Shown: one piece after another, positions 55,843 to 64,000 of the stretch
Layout of the letters: every line of letters starts with the position of its first letter
Numbering within the stretch: the stretch's first letter is position 1
Source: Silvimonas amylolytica
Lineage (GTDB): Bacteria > Pseudomonadota > Gammaproteobacteria > Burkholderiales > Chitinibacteraceae
Direction: 5' to 3'
DNA: 64,000 nucleotides
Assembly: GCF_014645555.1 (NCBI RefSeq)
Contig: NZ_BMLY01000007.1
Span: forward strand, 62,001 to 126,000
Translations under genes and position numbers: made by a program
The notes under the pieces: generated by a model
What the model was told of the DNA's origin: nothing
The model's input: only the letters and a program-made list of their open reading frames with translations
Databases searched by the model: none

Positions 55843-56355
55843 TTACCAGCCACTATTGGTGTTGTAACCAGCCAGTTCTTTTGAAAGTTTGTCGGCTACA
55901 ACACTGGTGACTTCTGCAACGCGCTCCCTGGCCGTTCCAGGATAGCTGACTTGAAACACTCTTGCCGAAAGATTCAGCCCTTTGCTGGCCGGGCTCAACA
56001 AATACAGCATTCGTGCTTCCGTAGGTTGACTTGCGTTTGGAACACTCTCTGCAAACTCAACCCTCATACTGGAACGACTACGCACACTCATGCCTTTGCC
56101 AGTCCGGAACTTCACGATGTCATCAAGAATAGCCTGGGGTTTGCGGCCGGTAATGAGTACGGTCGGCGTCGGGCCTGGTGCGGGCAGTTTTGTTTCAGGC
56201 GCCGACGCACCGGCTGTTGTTTTGCCGTTGGTACCCGCGGTCTCGCCTGGGGGCGTGGCGCAGGCAACCAGCAAAAGCGGACAAGCCAGGGCAGCGGCAC
56301 GCGCAGCATGCAGGGAAAATATCTGGTGCAAATTGATCTGGAGCAAATTCTTCAT
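55843..56355 (-). CDS. Hypothetical lipoprotein
   Basis: A 170-residue protein with a lipoprotein signal (AAALACPLLLVACATPPGE; lipobox LVAC), then a Thr/Pro/Ala-rich linker and a folded domain from about residue 70 (VLITGRKPQAILDDIVKFRT, SSMRVEFAESVPN, LNLSARVFQVSYPG). The family is not recognised. Its start overlaps the end of the Nif3-like gene by 4 bases, so the two are probably co-translated. Confidence 0.8.
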   Translation of the reverse strand: MKNLLQINLHQIFSLHAARAAALACPLLLVACATPPGETAGTNGKTTAGASAPETKLPAPGPTPTVLITGRKPQAILDDIVKFRTGKGMSVRSRSSMRVEFAESVPNASQPTEARMLYLLSPASKGLNLSARVFQVSYPGTARERVAEVTSVVADKLSKELAGYNTNSGW

Positions 56356-57104
56356 ACCGGGTTGGGCACTTCAAGGTGAATGACATCAAGACCAAAGCGA
56401 TCAGCGAGATGATCGCCCAGTGCGCGCACGCCGCCACGCTCGGTGGCATGATGCCCGGCCGCCAGATAGGTCACGCCGGACTCGGCCGCAAGATGGGTGA
56501 CAAATTCAGAACTTTCACCCGATACAAAACAATCTATATCAAGCGTAGCGGCTTCGTGAAAGAAACTCTGCGCGCCGCCCGTACACCAGCCGATGCGGCG
56601 AAGCTCTCTTTCGGCTGGCCCAAGTATCAGTGGTGTACGGCCAGTGGCCGACTCCAGCCGGTTCGCCAGTTGGCGGACAGTCACAGGCACATTGAATGTG
56701 CCGACCGCACCGAGCATCTGATCGCCGAAGAAGGTGTCGGCGGTCACACCCATCAATTGCCCCAGCGTTGCGTTATTACCGACTTCCGGATGCGCATCAA
56801 GCGGCAGATGGTAAGCAAAGAGGTTAAGATCAGCAGCGAGCAAAGCAGCGATTCGGGCCTTTTTGGTCCGTACAATGGATTGGGATTCGCCTTTCCAGAA
56901 AAATCCGTGATGCACGAGCAAAGCATCCGCACCCGCTTCGATCGCAAGTTCGATAGCAGCAAGGCTTGCAGTCACTGCGGTGGCCAGCCGGGCAACCGGC
57001 TCGCGGCCTTCAACCTGCAAGCCGTTGGGACAATAATCCCGAAAGCGCGATACGGATAAATATTGTTCGATATACTTTTCCAGTACCTGTCTGTTCACCG
57101 GCAT
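56352..57104 (-). CDS. Nif3-like dinuclear metal-centre protein
   Basis: A 250-residue member of the Nif3/YbgI family, widespread toroidal hexamers with two metal ions and no settled function (GTP cyclohydrolase-like fold). It shows DYCPNGLQVEGREPVARLAT, the metal histidines in LLVHHGFFW and FAYHLPLDAHPEVGNNA, and the C-terminal YLAAGHHATERGGVRALGD. It is divergent from degS, with only 14 bases between the two start codons. Confidence 0.93.
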   Translation of the reverse strand: MPVNRQVLEKYIEQYLSVSRFRDYCPNGLQVEGREPVARLATAVTASLAAIELAIEAGADALLVHHGFFWKGESQSIVRTKKARIAALLAADLNLFAYHLPLDAHPEVGNNATLGQLMGVTADTFFGDQMLGAVGTFNVPVTVRQLANRLESATGRTPLILGPAERELRRIGWCTGGAQSFFHEAATLDIDCFVSGESSEFVTHLAAESGVTYLAAGHHATERGGVRALGDHLADRFGLDVIHLEVPNPV

Positions 57105-57118
57105 TGAACCGCGTTCCT

Positions 57119-58285
57119 ATGAAAAAACTCTGGTTGATTTTCGCACAAACCACTACGGTCGGGCTTGCGATCTGGTTCCTTGCCACGATCCTGCATCCCG
57201 AGTGGCTACCGCAGCGCGCGATCCGCGATGTAGTGACCCTGCGCGAAGGGAATGCGGCCTCTGCGCCCCAAAGTCTCGTGGCATCGGCACCGGCTTCTCA
57301 TGTCGTTACCAGCTACAGCCACGCGGCCCATCGCGCCATGCCGGCCGTGGTCAATATCTACACATCCAAGGAAGTGCGCTCGTCCCGCCACCCCATGCTC
57401 AACGATCCGGCCTTCCGGCGTTTCTTTGGCAACGATGATGCGCAGCGCGCGTCCAGCCTGGGTTCCGGTGTGATCGTGTCAGACAAGGGCTACATCATCA
57501 CCAACAATCATGTGGTCGAATCGGCAGACGAAATCGAAGTTGCGCTGGCCGATGGGCGTACCGCAGAGGCGAAGGTCGTCGGTGCGGATCCCGATACCGA
57601 TCTGGCCGTCATCAAGGTGGATGAAGGTATCTTGCCGCCGATCGCATTTGCTGACACCGACAAGCTGCAAGTCGGCGACGTGGTACTGGCCATCGGCAAC
57701 CCGTTTGGTGTCGGTCAGACCGTGACCATGGGGATTGTTTCTGCGCTCGGCCGTTCGCAGTTGGGGATTAACACATTTGAAAACTTCATCCAGACCGACG
57801 CGCCGATTAATCCGGGCAATTCGGGTGGTGCGCTTGTGGATACCGATGGCAATCTGGTCGGTATCAATGCTGCGATTTATTCGCAATCAGGCGGATCGCT
57901 AGGCATTGGTTTTGCCATTCCTGCCTCGACGGTCAAACAGGTGATGGAAGCCATTATCAAAGATGGCAAGGTGACACGCGGCTGGCTGGGCGTAGAAGCA
58001 CAGGACGTCACGCCTGAGCTGGCCGCCAGTTTCAAGCTCAAACAGGCGCACGGTGCGCTGATCGCGGGCGTGGTGCGGGGCAGCCCGGCTGAAAAGTCCG
58101 GCATTAAACCCGGCGACATCCTGCTGTCTGTCGCGGGCAAAGACATCCAGGATTCGTCCGCCATGCTCAATGAAGTGGCCGCACTCAAGCCAGACGAAAC
58201 CGCGCCCATGCATCTGTTCCGCAATGGCAAGGACATAACGCTGGATGTGAAGATCGGTCGCAGGCCCCGAATCGCCCAGCGTTAA
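57119..58285 (+). CDS. degS: DegS-like membrane-anchored serine protease
   Basis: A trypsin-like HtrA protease that, as DegS, senses misfolded porins and cleaves the anti-sigma factor RseA. The 388-residue protein has one N-terminal membrane segment (LIFAQTTTVGLAIWFLATIL), the catalytic His (ITNNHVVESADE), Asp (DPDTDLAVIKVD) and Ser (PINPGNSGGALVD), then a single PDZ domain (about 285-385; RGWLGVEAQDV, SGIKPGDILLSVAGK). One PDZ plus anchor favours DegS over DegP/DegQ. sspB nearby fits a RseA pathway, though rse genes are not in the window. Confidence 0.9.
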   Translation: MKKLWLIFAQTTTVGLAIWFLATILHPEWLPQRAIRDVVTLREGNAASAPQSLVASAPASHVVTSYSHAAHRAMPAVVNIYTSKEVRSSRHPMLNDPAFRRFFGNDDAQRASSLGSGVIVSDKGYIITNNHVVESADEIEVALADGRTAEAKVVGADPDTDLAVIKVDEGILPPIAFADTDKLQVGDVVLAIGNPFGVGQTVTMGIVSALGRSQLGINTFENFIQTDAPINPGNSGGALVDTDGNLVGINAAIYSQSGGSLGIGFAIPASTVKQVMEAIIKDGKVTRGWLGVEAQDVTPELAASFKLKQAHGALIAGVVRGSPAEKSGIKPGDILLSVAGKDIQDSSAMLNEVAALKPDETAPMHLFRNGKDITLDVKIGRRPRIAQR

Positions 58286-58310
58286 TAGCAGCCAATGCGT
58301 TCAGGAATGA

Positions 58311-58342
58311 AAAAGCCGCAGCAAACAAGCTGCGGCTTTTTT
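58311..58342 (+). terminator. Bidirectional terminator between degS and the antiporter gene
   Basis: AAAAGCCGCAGC (58311-58322) pairs with GCTGCGGCTTTT (58329-58340), followed by more T. It can end both converging genes. Confidence 0.92.
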
Positions 58343-58371
58343 CTTGCCGGGATAAACGAGCAGACACCCGG

Positions 58372-60342
58372 TTAACGTCGCCCGCCACCCAGCAGCAACA
58401 TCTCCGCGGCAGAGAGATTTTCAGGCTCCCCCAACAGGACCAGCACATCTCCCTCTTGCAACTCCATGTCTGGCTCCGGCACGGACGCGGGCAGGTTGGT
58501 ACGACGCAGGTTTTTGACATCTACGTGCATGGCGTTGAGGTCCAGATCAGCAAGTTTGCGACCAATAGCTGATGCGCCCTTGATCAAATGCACGCTATGC
58601 AAGCGTGGTTGTGAGCGCTCCGCACCTTCAAGGTCATCATTCACACTACGGAAAAAGCCGCGGAACATCTGGTAGCGCGCTTCCCGCACTTCACGAATAC
58701 GCTTGAGCACACGGTTAAGTGGTGTCCCAAGCAGCATCAAGGTATGAGAGGCCAGCATCAGGCTACCTTCCAGAATTTCTGCCACGACTTCGGCCGCACC
58801 CGCAGCCTTGAGTTTGTCGATGTCAGATTCATCGTAAGTACGCACAATCACCGGCAAATCCGGCCGCAGTTGCTTGGCCAGTTCGAGAATCTGCAAGGCA
58901 GAATGAGTGTCCGCATAAGTCACGACCAGGGCACGGGCCCGCATCAAGCCTGCAGCCAGCAACACTTCACGCTTGGCTGCATCACCATAAACGACCGAAT
59001 CCCCCGCTGCGCCAGCCTCGCGGACCACTTCGGGATCTAGATCAAGCGCAAAGAACGGGATGTTTTCCTGGGAGAGCAAGCGAGCGAGTGACTGCCCGCT
59101 ACGGCCATAGCCACACAGCACGACGTGCCCTTGTGCACCCATGGAGCGCACGGCGATCTGGTGCAGATTGGCAGCCATGTTCATCCATTCTGAACTGGCA
59201 AGACGCAGCACCAGTTTGTCACTGTGCTGGATCACAAAGGGCGTCGCCAGCATGGAGAGCACAATCCCCGCAATCGTCGCCTGTTGCAACTCTGCAGATA
59301 TCAGCCCGTTGCTGGCTGACAGCGCCAGCAACACGAAGGCAAATTCCCCCCCCTGCCCCAGCGTGAACCCTGTCCGCAGACTCGGGCCAGGTGCAGACCC
59401 GAACAGCCGTGCCAGACCCGCAATCAGCATCATTTTGCCCGGCCCCATCAACCCCAGCACCACGATGACCAACCACCACTGCCGCAACAGCGTGTGGAAA
59501 TCCAGATTCATGCCGACCGTAACAAAGAAAAGCCCCAGCAATAGATCACGGAATGGCCGGATATCGTCTTCCACCTGATAACGGTACTGGGTTTCGGCAA
59601 TCAACATACCTGCCAGGAATGCCCCCAGCGCCATCGACAAACCAGCCAGATCAGTCAGCCAGGCAATACCCAGCGTGATGAACAAGAGGTTGATCATGAA
59701 GAGTTCGCTGGAATGCTGCCGGGCCACAAGATTGAACCAGGGCCGCATCAGTTTCTGGCCCAGATACAGCAGCAAGAACAACACAACGCCGATTTTCAGA
59801 ACAGCCAGACCCAGCGCGTAGAACATTTCGCTTGGCGGTCGACTCAACGCGGGCGTCATGATCAACATGGGCACCACCGCCAGGTCCTGAAACAGCAACA
59901 CGCCGACTGCATTGAGCCCATGTGGGGCGTTCAATTCATTGCGTTCCGCCAGCAGCTTGGACACCATGGCGGTGGAGGACATCGCCAGTGCACCGCCCAG
60001 CGCCATGCCGGTTTTCCAGTCACCCCCGCCGATCAGCGCAACCGCGCAGACCAGCAACGCGGTTGCCAGCACCTGCGTGAACCCAAGGCCGAATACCACC
60101 TTGCGCATTGCCATCAATCGCGCCAGATTGAATTCCAGACCTAACGTAAACATCAGGAACACCACACCAAATTCGGCCAGGTGTTCCGCGCCCGTAGAGG
60201 TATCGATAAAGCCGAGCGCATGCGGACCGATCAACATGCCGACCACCAGATAACCCAGCATGGCAGGCAGTTTCAGGCTCCGGCACGCAACGACCGTCAG
60301 AACGGCCGCGGCCAGCAGCAAAAGAAGCGATGAGAGGTGAAT
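58372..60342 (-). CDS. Kef-type monovalent cation:proton antiporter (CPA2)
   Basis: A membrane antiporter with about twelve hydrophobic segments (CPA2 signature LGYLVVGMLIGPHALG; SSTAMVSKLL), an RCK NAD-binding domain (VVLCGYGRSGQSLARLL, about residue 410) and a C-terminal TrkA-C domain. It resembles KefB/KefC, which export potassium in exchange for protons. No ATG, GTG or TTG gives a normal N-terminus. An ATT at 60340-60342 lies 5 bases after GGGAG and would yield (M)HLSSLLLLLAAAVLTV, like related proteins, so this start is used, giving 656 residues. The fallback is TTG at 60321 without a ribosome site. Confidence 0.85.
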   Translation of the reverse strand: MHLSSLLLLLAAAVLTVVACRSLKLPAMLGYLVVGMLIGPHALGFIDTSTGAEHLAEFGVVFLMFTLGLEFNLARLMAMRKVVFGLGFTQVLATALLVCAVALIGGGDWKTGMALGGALAMSSTAMVSKLLAERNELNAPHGLNAVGVLLFQDLAVVPMLIMTPALSRPPSEMFYALGLAVLKIGVVLFLLLYLGQKLMRPWFNLVARQHSSELFMINLLFITLGIAWLTDLAGLSMALGAFLAGMLIAETQYRYQVEDDIRPFRDLLLGLFFVTVGMNLDFHTLLRQWWLVIVVLGLMGPGKMMLIAGLARLFGSAPGPSLRTGFTLGQGGEFAFVLLALSASNGLISAELQQATIAGIVLSMLATPFVIQHSDKLVLRLASSEWMNMAANLHQIAVRSMGAQGHVVLCGYGRSGQSLARLLSQENIPFFALDLDPEVVREAGAAGDSVVYGDAAKREVLLAAGLMRARALVVTYADTHSALQILELAKQLRPDLPVIVRTYDESDIDKLKAAGAAEVVAEILEGSLMLASHTLMLLGTPLNRVLKRIREVREARYQMFRGFFRSVNDDLEGAERSQPRLHSVHLIKGASAIGRKLADLDLNAMHVDVKNLRRTNLPASVPEPDMELQEGDVLVLLGEPENLSAAEMLLLGGGRR

Positions 60343-60470
60343 AGTGGCTCCCGACGGCGCTGGTTAACAAAGAAAGAGGCTCTGAGTATAGCTAAACAGC
60401 ATACCGGCCAGCCTGTCTTGTCACAACGTCGCTAGCAGTTTTCGTGCCCGGTCTTTTATACTTGATCACC

Positions 60471-61448
60471 ATGACATCTACAGATAACTCCCGTTTTCTG
60501 GATCGCGCCCGGCATGTGTTGTCCATTGAGGCCACCGCGATCGAGAACATTGCCAGCAAACTTGATGCCACTTTTGGTGAGGCCTGCGCACTGATGCTGG
60601 CCTGCCAGGGCCGCATTGTCGTGACCGGCATGGGCAAATCCGGGCATATTGCCCGCAAGATTGCCGCGACCATGTCCAGCACCGGCTCGCCTGCGCTCTT
60701 CTTGCATCCGGCGGAGGCCGCACATGGTGATCTGGGCATGATCACCGCCAACGACGTGGTGCTGGCGCTTTCATATTCGGGCGAATCCGACGAATTGCTG
60801 ACCATTTTGCCCAGCATCAAGCGTATGGGCGTGCCCCTGATTGCCATGACCGGCAATGCGAAATCCACGCTGGCGCGTGAAGCGCAAATCTGGCTCGATT
60901 CTTCCGTTGAACAGGAAGCCTGCCCGCTCAACCTTGCCCCCACAGCCAGCACCACCGTCGCCCTGGCGCTGGGCGATGCGCTGGCCGTGGCGATGCTGGA
61001 GGAACGTGATTTCAGCGCAGAAGATTTTGCCCACTCTCATCCTGGCGGTAGTCTTGGCCGACGCCTGCTGGTCCGGGTGAGCGATGTGATGCGCCAGGGC
61101 GATGAGTTGCCCACGGTGCATCTGAATACGCCGCTACGCGATGCGCTGATGGAAATTAGCCGCAAAGGTCTGGGTATGACTGCGGTCATGGATGACCACG
61201 GCGTTTTGGCTGGCATTTTTACCGATGGTGATTTGCGTCGCGCGCTGGATCGGGGTGTTGACGTGCACCAGACCCGCGTACTTGAAGTCATGACGCTCAA
61301 CCCCATCACCATAGAAGCGGGCAAGCTGGCAGCCGAAGCCGTCCGCATCATGGAAGAACGCCGAATTGGCGCCCTGCTGGTTACCACTGGTGGCAAACTG
61401 GCCGGCGCTTTGAACATGCATGATCTGCTGCGCGCCCGCGTAGTCTGA
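60471..61448 (+). CDS. kdsD: Arabinose-5-phosphate isomerase KdsD
   Basis: KdsD turns ribulose 5-phosphate into arabinose 5-phosphate, the first step to Kdo of LPS. The 325-residue protein has an N-terminal SIS domain (RIVVTGMGKSGHIARKIAAT; LALSYSGESDELL; AHSHPGGSLGRRLL) and two C-terminal CBS repeats (VSDVMRQGDELP; VLEVMTLNPITI). Start MTSTDNSR at 60471. It heads the kdsD-kdsC-lptC-lptA-lptB-rpoN order conserved in proteobacteria. Confidence 0.95.
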   Translation: MTSTDNSRFLDRARHVLSIEATAIENIASKLDATFGEACALMLACQGRIVVTGMGKSGHIARKIAATMSSTGSPALFLHPAEAAHGDLGMITANDVVLALSYSGESDELLTILPSIKRMGVPLIAMTGNAKSTLAREAQIWLDSSVEQEACPLNLAPTASTTVALALGDALAVAMLEERDFSAEDFAHSHPGGSLGRRLLVRVSDVMRQGDELPTVHLNTPLRDALMEISRKGLGMTAVMDDHGVLAGIFTDGDLRRALDRGVDVHQTRVLEVMTLNPITIEAGKLAAEAVRIMEERRIGALLVTTGGKLAGALNMHDLLRARVV

Positions 61449-61470
61449 CCGGCAAGAAACAGGACAAACA

Positions 61471-61989
61471 ATGAATTCGCAAGCCGCAAAAGCCGTGCGC
61501 CTGATGATTTTTGACGTAGACGGCGTCATGACCGACGGCAGCCTGTACTACACCGACGCCGGTGAAGAGCTGAAAGCCTTTAACTCGCTGGATGGCCATG
61601 GTATCCGCATGCTGCAAGATAGCGGCGTCAAGGTAGCCATCATCACCGGTCGCAAATCGAAGCTGGTGGAACACCGTGCGCGCAATCTGGATATCGAACT
61701 CCTGTACCAGGGAGCCAGCGATAAACTGGCCACCTTCGCCGAGTTGCTCGAAACGACCGGCCTGACTCAGGAACAATGTGGCTACATGGGTGATGACGTG
61801 ATCGATCTGCCCGTCATGCGGCGTGTCGCTTTTGCGATCTCGGTACCGGATGCGCCGCACATTGTTCGCAGCAACGCCCACTATGTGACAGACGCGCGCG
61901 CCGGGCACGGTGCAGTCCGTGAAGCCTGTGAGAGCATCATGCAGGCACAAGGCACATTCGATGGCATCATGGCCTGGTATCTTCGGTAA
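61471..61989 (+). CDS. kdsC: 3-deoxy-D-manno-octulosonate-8-phosphatase KdsC
   Basis: KdsC removes phosphate from Kdo 8-phosphate. The 172-residue HAD-family protein without a cap domain has the nucleophile motif IFDVDGVMTDGSLYY, the second motif VAIITGRKS and GYMGDDVIDLPVM with the metal-binding aspartates. It follows kdsD by 22 bases and precedes lptC by 9. Confidence 0.96.
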   Translation: MNSQAAKAVRLMIFDVDGVMTDGSLYYTDAGEELKAFNSLDGHGIRMLQDSGVKVAIITGRKSKLVEHRARNLDIELLYQGASDKLATFAELLETTGLTQEQCGYMGDDVIDLPVMRRVAFAISVPDAPHIVRSNAHYVTDARAGHGAVREACESIMQAQGTFDGIMAWYLR

Positions 61990-61998
61990 GGACGTTTT

Positions 61999-62583
61999 GT
62001 GAACAGCTTGTCTTCGCGACTTCTGCCGGTTGTCCTGATTATTTTCCTGGCCTTGCTGGTCTGGGGTTTGAACACGGCTGCCACGCTGCCCGCCCTGAAC
62101 GACACGCGCCTTGCGAATGAACCCAACCTGATCGCCGAGCACTCGCACACCGTGCGCTTTAACGATAAGGGGCAACCTTATCAGCGACTGGATGCCGACA
62201 AAGCCAGCCATTACGAAGAAAATGATTCGGCATGGTTCGACAACCCGCATCTGGTATCCACTATTCCGGGCCAGCCCAGGGTCGATCTGGTCACCACGCG
62301 CGTGCAGTCGATCAATCGCGGTGACAAGTTCTGGGCGCCAGATCCGGTCACGGTCACTCGTCAGCCTGATGAGAAACATGCCGAAATGATCGTCAAGGGC
62401 ACGCAGGTCTGGTATCAACCCAAACCGGGCCTGGCCTGGTCCGACGCACCAGTTGTCGCTGACATGGGCAACAATTATCACGCCAACGGGGTCGGTTTTC
62501 AGGCAGACATCACCGATCAGACCCTTCTTCTCAAATCCAGAGTGAGCACCCTTTATGTCCCTGCGCCACGCAGCAGCAAATAG
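61999..62583 (+). CDS. lptC: LPS export ABC transporter periplasmic protein LptC
   Basis: LptC is the bitopic inner-membrane protein that receives LPS from LptB2FG and hands it to LptA. The 194-residue protein has one N-terminal membrane helix (LPVVLIIFLALLVWGL) and a beta-jellyroll periplasmic domain (ANEPNLIAEHSHTVRFNDKG). It starts with GTG, preceded by AAGGA, and its 3' end overlaps lptA by 29 bases. Confidence 0.93.
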   Translation: MNSLSSRLLPVVLIIFLALLVWGLNTAATLPALNDTRLANEPNLIAEHSHTVRFNDKGQPYQRLDADKASHYEENDSAWFDNPHLVSTIPGQPRVDLVTTRVQSINRGDKFWAPDPVTVTRQPDEKHAEMIVKGTQVWYQPKPGLAWSDAPVVADMGNNYHANGVGFQADITDQTLLLKSRVSTLYVPAPRSSK

Positions 62584-63124
62584 CGTCCTTTTCGCCAGCC
62601 TGGCGCTGGCCATGACCATCGCATTTGCCTCGACCGCCGACCGCGAGAAACCGCTCAAGGTCGAAGCCGATTCGGCCACGTACGACCAGAAAACCAACAC
62701 GGGCGTATACACAGGCAACGTGATCGTGACGCAAGGCTCCATGACACTGCGCTCTGACAAACTGACAGTGCATCAGGATGCCGACGGCATGCAGTACTCC
62801 CAGGGTGACGGCCGTCCGGTGAAATTCCGGCAACAGGCCGACGATGGTGAATGGGTTGATGCTGAGGCCCTGCATTACGATTACAACCAGAAAACCGGTT
62901 TTCTGGTGCTGACCAACAAGGCCTGGGTACGCAAAGGCCAGAACGAAGTGTTTGGCGACGTAATCACCTACAACCTCAATACCGATCAGTACGCAGCCAC
63001 GAGCAACAAAACCGGTGCTGGCCGCGTGAACGTGACCATCGTGCCCAAGAAGAAAGATGCCAGCGCGCCGGCCGCCAAGCCTGCAGCCACGCCGGCGAGC
63101 GATACCACAAGCGAGAAACAATGA
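62555..63124 (+). CDS. lptA: LPS transport periplasmic protein LptA
   Basis: LptA forms the periplasmic bridge for LPS between LptC and LptD. The 189-residue precursor has a signal peptide ([18 protein letters not shown]) and the OstA jellyroll ([40 protein letters not shown]). A charged Lys/Ala/Pro-rich tail of about 25 residues follows. Its stop overlaps the lptB start by 4 bases. Confidence 0.95.
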   Translation: MSLRHAAANSVLFASLALAMTIAFASTADREKPLKVEADSATYDQKTNTGVYTGNVIVTQGSMTLRSDKLTVHQDADGMQYSQGDGRPVKFRQQADDGEWVDAEALHYDYNQKTGFLVLTNKAWVRKGQNEVFGDVITYNLNTDQYAATSNKTGAGRVNVTIVPKKKDASAPAAKPAATPASDTTSEKQ

Positions 63125-63888
63125 GCGCCAACCAGACCCCCAACGGCCCCATGACCCAACCGCTAACCGCTTCCCTGAACGCAACCGGACTGATGAAGCG
63201 TTATCGCAAGCGCACGGTTGTACGTGATGTCTCGATCCGCGTTGACGCGGGCGAAGTCGTGGGCCTGCTTGGCCCCAACGGCGCCGGCAAAACCACCAGT
63301 TTTTACATGATCGTAGGCATGGTGGCCGCCGACGGCGGCGAGATCAGCCTGAATGGTCAGGATATCAGCCGCTTGCCCATGCATGAGCGTGCACAACTGG
63401 GTCTGGGATATCTGCCACAAGAAGCATCCATCTTTCGCAAGATGACCGTGGCACAGAACATTCTGGCCGTACTTGAGTTGCGTGAGAAAAATACCGCCCG
63501 CCGGGCAGAGCGACTGGAAGAGTTGTTGCATGAACTGCACATTGCCCATCTGCGTGACAGCGGCGCGATGAGCCTCTCTGGTGGCGAACGACGCCGGGCG
63601 GAAATCGCCCGCGCGTTGGCTGCTGATCCGCGCTTTATTTTGCTGGATGAACCGTTCGCTGGCGTGGATCCGATCGCCGTGATGGATATCCAGCGCATTA
63701 TTGCCTACCTGCGTGATCGTGGCATTGGTGTGCTGATCACCGACCATAACGTGCGGGAAACACTGGGCATTTGTGATCGTGCCTACATCATTTCTGAAGG
63801 CGCAGTCATGGCTTCGGGCCATCCCGCAGAGATCATTGCCAACGAACAGGTGCGCAAAGTGTACCTGGGCGAACACTTCCGGATGTAA
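63121..63888 (+). CDS. lptB: LPS export ABC transporter ATP-binding protein LptB
   Basis: LptB powers extraction of LPS from the inner membrane with LptF and LptG, which are not in the window. The 255-residue ATPase has Walker [17 protein letters not shown], signature [16 protein letters not shown] and Walker [17 protein letters not shown]. The N-terminus carries about 19 extra residues before the conserved core [17 protein letters not shown]. It precedes rpoN by 47 bases. Confidence 0.96.
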   Translation: MSANQTPNGPMTQPLTASLNATGLMKRYRKRTVVRDVSIRVDAGEVVGLLGPNGAGKTTSFYMIVGMVAADGGEISLNGQDISRLPMHERAQLGLGYLPQEASIFRKMTVAQNILAVLELREKNTARRAERLEELLHELHIAHLRDSGAMSLSGGERRRAEIARALAADPRFILLDEPFAGVDPIAVMDIQRIIAYLRDRGIGVLITDHNVRETLGICDRAYIISEGAVMASGHPAEIIANEQVRKVYLGEHFRM

Positions 63889-63935
63889 CCCTGCATGGCT
63901 GCCCCACCACCACCGTTCGCCCCCAGACCCGCAGC

Positions 63936-64000
63936 ATGAAGCAATCCCTTCAACTGCGCCTTTCGCAGCAACTCAACCTCACCCCGCAACTGCAACAGTC
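63936..64000 (+). CDS. rpoN: RNA polymerase sigma-54 factor RpoN (partial, 5' end only)
   Basis: Only the first 21 codons are visible before the window ends. They read MKQSLQLRLSQQLNLTPQLQ, the conserved glutamine-rich region I start of sigma-54, which contacts bacterial enhancer-binding proteins. The location after lptB is the standard proteobacterial order, which supports the call despite the short length. Confidence 0.93.
   Translation, partial: MKQSLQLRLSQQLNLTPQLQQ

Noticed and set aside
61381-62760. A 459-codon minus frame across kdsC, lptC and lptA
   Set aside because: Three conserved genes on the plus strand explain the region; the minus frame is a shadow of their codon use.

Overview
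This window is a gene-dense chromosomal segment of a Gram-negative betaproteobacterium. The most likely group is the order Neisseriales, in a chitin-degrading environmental lineage. That placement is inferred from gene content and gene order (lptD-surA-pdxA-rsmA divergent from amgK-murU; petABC-sspAB next to a DegS-type protease; kdsD-kdsC-lptCAB-rpoN), from a large secreted GH18 chitinase and from a class I type PHA synthase. No rRNA, tRNA, CRISPR array, prophage or transposase gene was recognised.

Layout. 1-6.4 kb, minus strand: the 5' part of a FlgT-like flagellar gene (runs off the left edge), trmB, a GNAT acetyltransferase coupled to thiG, thiS, a small TonB-like protein and tkt. A 182-bp imperfect palindrome lies upstream of tkt. 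6.8-11 kb, minus: PHA synthase, a small unknown protein, and murU and amgK of the peptidoglycan-recycling bypass. 11-16.5 kb, plus: lptD, surA, pdxA, rsmA. 16.6-20.8 kb, plus: an extra amino-acid ABC ATPase, then a complete glutamate/aspartate importer gltIJKL. 20.9-24.7 kb: an envelope-stress module with a Spy/CpxP-like protein, a Pro/Tyr-rich secreted protein, a CpxRA-like two-component system and a small lipoprotein. 24.7-31.7 kb: dgt, the polyamine importer potABC plus potD, and a VanZ-domain membrane protein followed by a hairpin-rich intergenic repeat.

31.9-35.4 kb, minus: a hotdog thioesterase and the lipoate set lipA, lipB, ybeD and dat. A 30-residue membrane peptide gene is annotated at 35530-35622. 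36-39.6 kb, plus: phoB, phoR and transaldolase. 39.6-43.2 kb, minus: a secreted unknown protein, a 112-bp nested inverted-repeat element and a multidomain chitinase with (Thr-Pro)n linkers. 43.7-51 kb: queD, a SnoaL-like protein, hda, purM, purN, two DUF3108 proteins and an RsmB-type methyltransferase. 51-58.3 kb: a 70-residue unknown protein beside a very AT-rich control region, sspB, sspA, petC, petB, petA, a lipoprotein, a Nif3-like protein and divergent degS. 58.3-64 kb: a Kef-type antiporter that appears to start at AUU, then kdsD, kdsC, lptC, lptA, lptB and the first 65 bases of rpoN.

A cell-envelope theme dominates. LPS synthesis and export (kdsD, kdsC, lptA-D, surA), peptidoglycan recycling (amgK, murU), envelope stress sensing (CpxRA-like, Spy-like, DegS-like, rpoN) and ABC import (glt, pot) all sit in this segment. 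Central carbon enzymes (tkt, tal), cofactor genes (thiS/thiG, lipA/lipB, pdxA, queD) and the cytochrome bc1 complex fill the rest. Nothing here is a clear new multigene system. The observations most worth testing are the 30-residue peptide gene, the two palindromic elements, the AT-rich 51.2-51.5 kb control region, the AUU start of the antiporter and the TonB-shaped DUF3108 protein.
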